Below are positions 1 to 6,376 of a stretch of 64,000 nucleotides of DNA, one piece after another. How positions within the stretch are numbered: the first letter of the stretch is position 1; each line of letters opens with the position of its first letter. Under the pieces are notes generated by a model. That model worked only from the letters and a program-made list of their open reading frames with translations. It was not told the origin of the DNA and ran no database searches. This DNA is from Marivita sp046591575 (lineage in GTDB: Bacteria > Pseudomonadota > Alphaproteobacteria > Rhodobacterales > Rhodobacteraceae), in the NCBI RefSeq assembly GCF_046591575.1, contig NZ_JBIQWA010000008.1:146761-210760 (forward strand), read 5' to 3'. The position numbers were made by a program, and so were the translations under genes.

Positions 1-1
1 G

Positions 2-790
2 GTGTTTGACCTGGACCAGCTCAGTCTCGATATCGGCAGCCTGTCAGAGCGGTTCATCCGTCTTGACCGGGTTGCCAGCGTTGCTGCCGAGGGCACGCGT
101 GGCACGATGCCGACCAATGTGAACGCGGTTGAGGGGCCGGGCGCGTTGCAGACCGGTCGCGACGCGTTGGTGCGGATCGAATTGCAGCTTTACGATCTGG
201 CGCGGCTGTCGCGCGAGGTGGCGCAGACCCAGATGTTCGAGGGCCGGAAACTGGACACCCCCGGCATGACCTTTGTTTTGCAGACCTTCGCCAATTACCG
301 CAACGAGGCGCTGGCCGAGGCCAAGACCGAAGAGCTGAACCAGCGCAACCTGCTGCTTCAGGATTACACCCGGATGCAGAAGATCGTGAACGCCACCCTG
401 GCCAAGTTCGACGCCAGCAAGCTGAGCGATCCCAACAGCCGCGAACAAAAGGCGGTGGATTTCCCCACCACCGAGATGCAGCGCACCGTTGCGATGTTCG
501 ACGAAAAACTGTCGGGCAGCGCGGTGCATCCGATGGAGGCCGCTGTCGGGCTTGACAGGCCAACAAGCCAGCTTGTCACCGATCCGGGCAATACCGGGGT
601 TGCCCATTTCAAGGAAGAATTTGACCGCTTGGCCATCGCACTCAGCGAGGGTGCCCGGCAGCTGGGACAAGATAACCAGATCCTGATGGGCGACATAGCC
701 CAGCTCAACCGCATCAAGAACCGCCATTACGACATGGCGACCAATATGCTCAACAAGATGACGACGATCTTGCGGTCGATCATCAACTGA
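2..790 (+). CDS. T3SS-associated helical protein, possible secreted filament/translocator component
   Basis: The protein has 262 residues from a GTG at the very edge of the window, so the true start may lie further left. It has no signal peptide and no membrane segment. The C-terminal 60 residues look strongly helical (FDRLAIALSEGARQLGQDNQ, then a helix rich in N, M and I ending in SIIN), as in secreted T3SS filament or tip proteins. A CesT-like chaperone gene starts 21 nt downstream, and sctU lies further on in the same direction. I do not recognise the family. An EspA/SseB-like filament or another hydrophilic substrate is a guess from C-terminal helicity and context. T3SS association is fairly safe; the exact role is open. 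Confidence 0.5.
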   Translation: MFDLDQLSLDIGSLSERFIRLDRVASVAAEGTRGTMPTNVNAVEGPGALQTGRDALVRIELQLYDLARLSREVAQTQMFEGRKLDTPGMTFVLQTFANYRNEALAEAKTEELNQRNLLLQDYTRMQKIVNATLAKFDASKLSDPNSREQKAVDFPTTEMQRTVAMFDEKLSGSAVHPMEAAVGLDRPTSQLVTDPGNTGVAHFKEEFDRLAIALSEGARQLGQDNQILMGDIAQLNRIKNRHYDMATNMLNKMTTILRSIIN

Positions 791-811
791 CAACCAAGGA
801 AGGGACATTCC

Positions 812-1168
812 ATGACAGACACTGACCAACTGCTTGCCCGTATCGGAGAGATCGCCGGGCAAACCCGTTTTGCCGCCAATGCCGAAGGCTATGCCGAACT
901 GATCGTCAATGGCACGTCGGTCTATTTCTTCACCGGGCGCAACGATGCGCTTGAGGCAAGTGTTGAACTGGCCGCCAATGTTGCGCGCGACCCCGAAGAG
1001 GCGCTGCGGCTTTTGCAGATGAACGACTCAGCGACCGGCAGCGCGCGCCTGGCCGCCGAACCTGATAGCGGGCGGGTGTTTCTGTGTGCGCCGATCACGT
1101 CCACGGATGACGGCGGGCTGGCCGCGCAGGTCGAAGAATTGGTGGCCGAGGCCCGCGCCATCGCGTGA
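812..1168 (+). CDS. CesT-like class I type III secretion chaperone
   Basis: The protein has 118 residues, small and acidic, which is the usual size of dimeric CesT/SycE-type chaperones. The pattern fits that fold: an N-terminal helix, a YAELIVNG strand, an FFTGRNDALEAS strand/turn, an ALRLLQMND helix of the 'LL.aN' type, and a RVFLCAP strand before a C-terminal acidic helix. A good ribosome site (AAGGAAGGGA) precedes the ATG. The gene sits between a helical putative substrate and a second small chaperone-like gene, the usual context for a substrate-specific chaperone acting in the cytoplasm. The assignment rests on size, fold pattern and neighbours rather than a unique motif. Confidence 0.6.
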   Translation: MTDTDQLLARIGEIAGQTRFAANAEGYAELIVNGTSVYFFTGRNDALEASVELAANVARDPEEALRLLQMNDSATGSARLAAEPDSGRVFLCAPITSTDDGGLAAQVEELVAEARAIA

Positions 1169-1274
1169 CGCATGACACTCTGCTTGGCGGAGGCGCACAA
1201 TCGTGGGTCGGATGACACAAGCGACCGGGCGACCATGCGACAAGATCGGAACATCACAAGGAAAGACGCAAACG

Positions 1275-1712
1275 ATGAATATCCAGGATGCATTTCAACA
1301 GGCGGCGGACACGCTGAACACCCAAGACCGAGGCGACGGTACCCATATCGGCGGGCTGCCCGCAGGCATCGCACTGCGGATGACCCGCGAGGGCGTGTCA
1401 GAGCTGCGGCTTGATGCGCTTTTGGCCGACGATTGCGACGCGCCGACCGCGCGCCGACTGTTGGAGGCCTGCCTGAACGGGGTAGAGACCGGCGATGCGC
1501 GTATGGCGCTGACCCCGAAGGGTCGTGCGGTTCTGACGCGGCGCATCCGGGTCGACACGCTGGAGACTGACACGCTTGACACCGCGCTGGCCCAATTCAC
1601 GGCCTATGCCGCCTATTGGACCGCCGGCCCGGGGCGCGGGGTGCTGGATGTTCCCGCCAATGACGGGCCACCCCTGCCAGGTGCCGAAAACGAAATCATC
1701 ATGCGCGTTTGA
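1275..1712 (+). CDS. Second small CesT-like putative T3SS chaperone
   Basis: The protein has 145 residues from the ATG at 1275, chosen because AAGGAAAG lies just upstream; an in-frame GTG at 1203 lacks such support. It has no signal peptide. Features resembling class I chaperones are an N-terminal helix, an LRLDALLAD segment, an ARRLLEACLNG helix and a C-terminal helix (ALAQFTAYAAYWTA) like that of the chaperone-type gene at 4699-5211. It directly precedes the candidate secreted substrate at 1775, so it may be that protein's chaperone. The family is inferred and no diagnostic residue was seen. Confidence 0.45.
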   Translation: MNIQDAFQQAADTLNTQDRGDGTHIGGLPAGIALRMTREGVSELRLDALLADDCDAPTARRLLEACLNGVETGDARMALTPKGRAVLTRRIRVDTLETDTLDTALAQFTAYAAYWTAGPGRGVLDVPANDGPPLPGAENEIIMRV

Positions 1713-1774
1713 CCACGCGATTCACAGCGACACTCCCCGATGGGGCCGGGGCCAAACCTTCAGGAGATACAACC

Positions 1775-2878
1775 ATGACCACCACGTCCGTCAACCAATC
1801 CAACACGGCGCAGGCCACGCAAGCGCTGAACGCCCCGCAATCCGTGCAACATGGCGGGCTTGCGAATTCGCAGGTCGGCACCGCCCATAACGCGCCCAGC
1901 AAACTGGAAGTCGCCGGCGCTGCGGTCAAGAATTTCTTTTCCTCCATCGGCTCCATGATCCACAGCACCGCGGATAAGATCGTGAGCGCGCTTGCCAGTC
2001 TGTATTCCTCTAAAGCGGATGCCTCCGACCTGCCCCCCATACCCAGCTTCGAGGGGACGGCCGCTCAATTCCGCTGGATTGACGCGCCTGGCGATCCGCT
2101 CAAGCGGATCGAGACAGAGGCGGGCAAGGATAGTCGGGTGCTTCAAAACGCACAGCGCGATGTCCGAGATAACTTTGCCACGGCACTTTCCGCGCTCGAG
2201 GCGGACCCGACCGGTGGCATGGACGACTTTTTGGGCAGCAACAGCGGCATCACCAAGGGGCTGACCACTTTGGGTGGTGACACAGCGGCATTCCGTGACC
2301 TGACGATGCACCAGATCGCAAAACACAGGGATGCCCTGGCAAGTGCGGTGAATGACCCTGACAATAAGCTCAACAATGGCGCGTATGATCTGAGCCAGCT
2401 GGACAAACAGGATTTCGACGGGCTGCTCAAGGCCGCCAAGGGGATCGTGTCATCGGCTCTCAATCCTGTGTCCAGTGGGGTAAATTCTGGTCCCATCCAG
2501 GGACTAATCTCGATCCGGCAGGTGCTGAGCAACGAATATATGGACGAGATGGCGCATTTGGGCGGACAGATCAACGATAGCAACCTGCCGCCTGACGTGA
2601 AAACAGAGGCGAACCTTGCCCTGGCAAAGGACCTGCTGCACGGCCGCCTGGGGCCGGCGCTTTCTGAAAACGTCAACAATTTGACAGGCTCCGCCGGCGC
2701 CACGATCCAGCTTATCGGAGAGCTGATCTCGTCGGGCGCGGATGGTGCCGATTTCAACAGTGAATTCCCCGGCGTCTCTGACCCGGCGGTCAAGGCCGAT
2801 TTTGACGACTTCGCCAGATCCCTGGATGCATCGGTCAAAATGTTTGCCTACGCCACCATGAATATCGATACGCTCTAG
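1775..2878 (+). CDS. Candidate type III secreted substrate (effector or translocator) of unknown function
   Basis: The protein has 367 residues. ATG 1775 has AGGAG at 1762-1766; an in-frame upstream start at 1709 has no such site. The first 30 residues are rich in T, S, N and Q (starts MTTTSVNQSNTAQATQ), the composition expected of a non-cleaved type III export signal. A weakly amphipathic stretch (FFSSIGSMIHSTADKIVSAL) lies near residues 50-70. The rest is soluble and largely helical, with no transmembrane segment and no enzyme motif I can name. Two chaperone-like genes lie just upstream, and sctU starts 7 nt downstream. An effector is the best reading, but a translocator accessory protein is possible. 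Confidence 0.45.
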   Translation: MTTTSVNQSNTAQATQALNAPQSVQHGGLANSQVGTAHNAPSKLEVAGAAVKNFFSSIGSMIHSTADKIVSALASLYSSKADASDLPPIPSFEGTAAQFRWIDAPGDPLKRIETEAGKDSRVLQNAQRDVRDNFATALSALEADPTGGMDDFLGSNSGITKGLTTLGGDTAAFRDLTMHQIAKHRDALASAVNDPDNKLNNGAYDLSQLDKQDFDGLLKAAKGIVSSALNPVSSGVNSGPIQGLISIRQVLSNEYMDEMAHLGGQINDSNLPPDVKTEANLALAKDLLHGRLGPALSENVNNLTGSAGATIQLIGELISSGADGADFNSEFPGVSDPAVKADFDDFARSLDASVKMFAYATMNIDTL

Positions 2879-2885
2879 CGCCAGG

Positions 2886-4001
2886 GTGTCAGAGACCGGC
2901 GAAAAGACCGAACAACCGACCCCCAAGAAAGAGCGCGACGCGCGACAGAAAGGGCAGGTTGCTCGCAGTCAGGAGGTTGTGACCACGATTTCGCTGTTTG
3001 GCGTGATCGTGGTCATTCTTGCTTTGGGCGGAGAGATTTGGTGGCGGCTGATCAACCTGATGGACACTGTGGCGCTGTTGGCCACCAAGGGTGGTGTCGC
3101 CTCGCTCAAAACCGGGATCGCGGTGTCCTTCGATATCGGGGTTCTCGCGCTTTTGCCGGTGATCGGCGTGACACTGGCGCTGGGGATCGTGGCCAATTAC
3201 GTGCAGTTCGGGTCGCTGTTCAGCATCGAGGCGATCACGCCCAAGCTTGAAAAAATCTCGATCACCAAAGGCTTCAAACGCATCTTCTGCATGAGGCAGG
3301 TGGTCGAGCTGATCAAATCAGTGTTCAAGATCCTGTTTCTGTCCTTGTTGCTGTATTATGTCACTTATCACGCCATCGGTGCCTATTTCACCGCGATCAG
3401 CTGCGGCATGGTCTGTCTGCAATCGGTCACGGTGCGGGTGCTGTATCAGGTCACGGCCTATTCGGCGCTGGCCTTCGTGATCGTGGCTTTGTTCGATTTC
3501 TGGTATCAGCGCCATGCGCATACCAAATCGCTGATGATGTCGAAAGAAGAGGTCAAGCGCGAGTTCAAGGAAAGCGAGGGCGATCCGCTGACCAAGGGCC
3601 AGCGCAAGCAATTCGCGCAGGAGCTGGTCATGGGCGATGCGCCCAAGCAGGTCGAAAACGCCTCGGCGCTGGTGGTCAACCCGACGCATATCGCCGTGGC
3701 GATCCGCTACCGCGAGGGGCAGACGCCGCTGCCGATGGTCACCGCCCGCGCGCGCGGGCCCGAGGCGCAGCGGCTGCGCGTGGTGGCCGAGCAATCGGGC
3801 GTGCCGGTCTTTCGCAATATCGCTCTGGCGCGCGGGCTTTATGCCGATACGGTGCCGGGCGACTACGTGCCGGACGAGGTGTTTTCGGTGGTGGCCGAGA
3901 TCCTGGCTTGGATCGCGCGGCACGAGGGCGAGCTTTATGATGGCCCCGCGCGGCGCGGCGATATCGACATGGAGCGCGGCGATCACAAAGTGCTTGCCTG
4001 A
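2886..4001 (+). CDS. sctU: T3SS export-apparatus switch protein SctU (YscU/EscU/FlhB family)
   Basis: The protein has 371 residues starting at GTG 2886. The start is fixed by the conserved N-terminus (GEKTEQPTPKKERDARQKGQ). About four hydrophobic spans follow, near residues 33-50, 84-104, 143-165 and 188-206. The cytoplasmic domain carries the NPTH self-cleavage motif at 265-268 (LVVNPTHIAVAIRY). In this family cleavage between N and P switches export from needle subunits to later substrates. A non-flagellar identity is inferred from the secretin, needle and chaperone genes nearby; no flagellar gene is present. Its stop lies 3 nt from the convergent stop of the gene at 4005. Confidence 0.93.
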   Translation: MSETGEKTEQPTPKKERDARQKGQVARSQEVVTTISLFGVIVVILALGGEIWWRLINLMDTVALLATKGGVASLKTGIAVSFDIGVLALLPVIGVTLALGIVANYVQFGSLFSIEAITPKLEKISITKGFKRIFCMRQVVELIKSVFKILFLSLLLYYVTYHAIGAYFTAISCGMVCLQSVTVRVLYQVTAYSALAFVIVALFDFWYQRHAHTKSLMMSKEEVKREFKESEGDPLTKGQRKQFAQELVMGDAPKQVENASALVVNPTHIAVAIRYREGQTPLPMVTARARGPEAQRLRVVAEQSGVPVFRNIALARGLYADTVPGDYVPDEVFSVVAEILAWIARHEGELYDGPARRGDIDMERGDHKVLA

Positions 4002-4004
4002 CCC

Positions 4005-4694
4005 TCAGCCGCGCGCCAGTGTTTCCGCCAGATCAATATCACCCGCAAGCGCAATGCGGATGGCAACCGTCCGTTCACCCTCTTGCGCGATAACGATGGT
4101 TTCGGTCATGGCAGCATTCGCTGCGATCAGACCGCCCAGCGAACTGGCCTGCCGAGTGCCCCGGCTTTCGGGTTGATCGCCGTCGGGGCTAATCCGCGCA
4201 TCATTGGCGGGTGTGATCCGATCCTCCGCATCGAGCGCCGCAAAGCCGGCCTCTAGCGTTGCCTCTCCCGAGGGCAGCGGCACCCGCGTTTGCGTCCCAA
4301 GCGTGAGCGTGGCTGTCGTTGCGGCGATGGAAAGGGGCGCAGTTCGGTCGAAACCGATCTCGATGGCGCGGCCGGATGGGCCGGGCAGCGCGGCCAGCGC
4401 CTCTTGCAGACGGCGTTCGAACCGATCGGCTCGCGCGCCCTGAACCTGAGCGATGTCGGTGCCGAGTGCCTCTTTCAGGTCTTTCGGCCCGGCCCCTTGC
4501 AACCGCGCGGCGCGGTCGGCATCGGGCGCGTAGGGTTTGACCGTCCCGTCGGGTGCGCCGCCGCGCAAGCCAAGCGCGGAAAGCTCGGTCGCTTCGGCGG
4601 CCAATTTCACGCGTTGCCTGACATTCGCGTCGGGCGGCGGTGGTGTGGCGGGAGGGGGCGGGCCGGAGGGCCCACCGATACGGGGTGGGATCAT
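4005..4694 (-). CDS. Proline-rich hypothetical protein at the end of the sctD-led operon
   Basis: The protein has 229 residues. The N-terminus is very proline-rich (GGPSGPPPPATPPPPDA) and is followed by a charged helical stretch. A C-terminal part of alternating strands follows, including IEIGFDRTAPL and TLTLGTQTRVPL. It lacks a signal peptide and membrane segments, so it is probably cytoplasmic or a secretion substrate. It is last in a tightly spaced leftward set (4 nt from the gene at 4699) that begins with the SctD-like gene. A needle-length ruler of the SctP type is one possibility because of the Pro-rich, low-complexity start, but I see no SctP/FliK domain signature and do not assign it. 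Confidence 0.55.
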   Translation of the reverse strand: MIPPRIGGPSGPPPPATPPPPDANVRQRVKLAAEATELSALGLRGGAPDGTVKPYAPDADRAARLQGAGPKDLKEALGTDIAQVQGARADRFERRLQEALAALPGPSGRAIEIGFDRTAPLSIAATTATLTLGTQTRVPLPSGEATLEAGFAALDAEDRITPANDARISPDGDQPESRGTRQASSLGGLIAANAAMTETIVIAQEGERTVAIRIALAGDIDLAETLARG

Positions 4695-4698
4695 CGCG

Positions 4699-5211
4699 TC
4701 AGACCTTTACGAAAACCGCGTCGGCCTCGTCGCCGGTATAGGCGGCATAGACATCTTCGGACATGCGCGCACCCGTAGCGTGCACTTGATCTTCGAGCGC
4801 ATTGGGGTCGTCGAAAAGATTGTCACCGTTCAGAACCCAGTAAGCAGCGGTTTTCACAAAGGCGAGAACCCGGGCCTCGAACGCGGTCGGGTCCAGCCCC
4901 CGGCAGGCGATCGTTTCCTCAAGCGCCAGGATGCCCAGGTCGCGGTGCAGACCAAAGCGGCCATGCGGGCCGGTGCCGCCCAGATGGTTTTCCGTCATCG
5001 CGTTCAGCAGAAAACGCGCGGTCATTGGCTGAATCTGCCCGTCGAGATAGGTGATAAGCCGCAGGCGCGTGTCGTCCATCTTTCGCAGATTAAGAACAAA
5101 GGCGTTTTGAACAGTCACCTGGCAGACACTGCCTGTATCGAAGGCAAGCGTTCCACCGCCAAGCGCGGTTTCGAGAACCCGCAGGGCATCGTCGGGGCCG
5201 TCAAGCGCCAT
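4699..5211 (-). CDS. CesT/SycE-like putative T3SS chaperone
   Basis: The protein has 170 residues, with no signal peptide or membrane span. The layout resembles class I chaperones: an N-terminal helix, paired strands (TLAFDTGSVCQVTVQ and RLRLITYLDG), an ARFLLNAMTENHLG helix in the place of the 'LL.aN' helix, a GRFGLHRDLGILALEE strand segment and a long C-terminal helix. The gene lies 3 nt from the neighbouring SctX-like gene, so the two are probably cotranscribed and translationally coupled. The likely job is to hold a secreted partner in the cytoplasm. Partner and exact family are not visible. Confidence 0.5.
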   Translation of the reverse strand: MALDGPDDALRVLETALGGGTLAFDTGSVCQVTVQNAFVLNLRKMDDTRLRLITYLDGQIQPMTARFLLNAMTENHLGGTGPHGRFGLHRDLGILALEETIACRGLDPTAFEARVLAFVKTAAYWVLNGDNLFDDPNALEDQVHATGARMSEDVYAAYTGDEADAVFVKV

Positions 5212-5214
5212 GGA

Positions 5215-5616
5215 TTATCCTTTCAAAAGCGCGGCCAGCGCGGCGCGCACTTCTTCATCGAGGGCCAGTTCCTCTTCGAGCAGGAGCGCCGCGCGATTGA
5301 GTGTTGCGCTGTTCCCGATATCGGCGGCCAGGGCAAGCTTGCCTGCCAGCGTTTCGCGCGTGCGGGTCATCACAGCTGGCGACAGAAGGTCGGCATCCAG
5401 CTGCGACGGGACCATGTGGCTCACCAGCCGTTCATCGAGCGTGTCGCGTCGCAGAACCGCATCGAGCGGACGTTCCTGGGGCAAGAACCCCGGCGCGGAA
5501 GGTGGCCCTCCGGGCAGGTGTACCTCGTCTTCGACACGCCAGCGATGGATGCCCGCGACACCAAGATCGGCATCGCGCAAATGGTGCGTGGCACGGGATG
5601 TGGGCCCAACAGCCAT
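5215..5616 (-). CDS. SctX (YscX)-like early-secreted T3SS protein, tentative
   Basis: The protein has 133 residues. The plan matches the YscX family (about 120 residues). A GI-H/E start region (VAGIHRWRVEDEV) is followed by a proline-rich linker (PGGPPSAPGFLPQERPLD). A segment with an SP dipeptide (LLSPAVMTRTRETL) comes next, and a C-terminal leucine-rich helix (AALLLEEELALDEEVRAALA) ends in LLKG, comparable to the YscX tail. YscX is secreted early and binds SctY and the export gate SctV. The TPR gene immediately upstream in the operon (3-nt gap) would be the SctY partner. The match is by eye to a remembered family layout, so it is tentative. Confidence 0.42.
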   Translation of the reverse strand: MAVGPTSRATHHLRDADLGVAGIHRWRVEDEVHLPGGPPSAPGFLPQERPLDAVLRRDTLDERLVSHMVPSQLDADLLSPAVMTRTRETLAGKLALAADIGNSATLNRAALLLEEELALDEEVRAALAALLKG

Positions 5617-5619
5617 AGA

Positions 5620-6210
5620 TCAATCGCCCAATTGTTGCATCAAAAGCAGACGCTGCGCGAAATGCAGATCCTCGACATAGTCGGGCTGACCGCGGGCCAT
5701 GCGCGCGGCGCGGGCCAGGCAGCGGCGGGCCAGCGCTTTGTCCCCGGTTTTTTGCGCGGCAAAGCCAGCAAGGATCAGCGCGCGCGGATCGGTGAAGCCG
5801 GCCTCGCCCAAGGCCAATGACAAACGCAGCGCATCGTCATGCCGCCCCGCTTTGCACAGCGCCGACGCCAGGCCGTGCAGCGCCCCGCCGACATTGTGCC
5901 CGCTCACCGCCAGTGCGAGAAACAACATTCCGGCGGCGGCGGTTTCACCGGCTTCGACCGCGCGTACCGCATCGGTATAGGCGGTATCCGGATCGGGCGG
6001 TGCCTTTAGATCGCTGCTTAGGACACCGGCCTGGATCGCGCCCCGCAAAAGTGTCGCGAGCGCCATGTCGTCGGTTTGTCCTGGAAAGGTGATGCGGGCA
6101 CCGTGAAGCGAAGCGCCGTCTTTCTGGGTTGCGTCAGACACGACCGCAAAGCCGTGCGCCACCATTTTTGCGGCACGCGTGGGCGGCAGGGGAAGGAGCA
6201 TGTCCTGCAT
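5620..6210 (-). CDS. TPR-type T3SS chaperone, SctY/SycD-like
   Basis: The protein has 196 residues from ATG 6210, chosen because GGGAG lies about 11 nt upstream; longer starts at 6237 and 6273 are possible. The C-terminal half holds tetratricopeptide-like helix pairs. Their A/G/Y/L spacing runs through LALAVSGHNVGGALHGLASA, CKAGRHDDALRLSLALG, ALILAGFAAQKTGDKALARR and CLARAARMA. In T3SS clusters such proteins chaperone SctX (YscY) or the translocators (SycD/LcrH). Direct coupling to the SctX-like gene favours the YscY role. It lies about 165 nt downstream of the SctD-like gene. Confidence 0.55.
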   Translation of the reverse strand: MQDMLLPLPPTRAAKMVAHGFAVVSDATQKDGASLHGARITFPGQTDDMALATLLRGAIQAGVLSSDLKAPPDPDTAYTDAVRAVEAGETAAAGMLFLALAVSGHNVGGALHGLASALCKAGRHDDALRLSLALGEAGFTDPRALILAGFAAQKTGDKALARRCLARAARMARGQPDYVEDLHFAQRLLLMQQLGD

Positions 6211-6376
6211 GGGGGGTTCTCCCGAAAAAATACTCATACTAACCGCCCTGAAACTAACGTGCTGACACAGCATCCCATCTGGCGGTTATGTTAACACATT
6301 AGCCCGGACCTGTCCCATAAGTGGGCCGCCTGACACAGTCGATCAGGTGACATTGGCAGGTTTTCGCAAAGTAAGC

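Noticed and set aside
2886..4001. Flagellar FlhB
   Set aside because: FlhB and SctU share the NPTH motif and layout. The neighbouring secretin, needle and chaperone-like genes and the absence of flagellar genes favour SctU.
4537..5820. A 427-codon open frame on the plus strand across three minus-strand genes
   Set aside because: It is the shadow of the tightly packed SctX-like and chaperone-like genes, which have coherent helical and strand patterns on the other strand.
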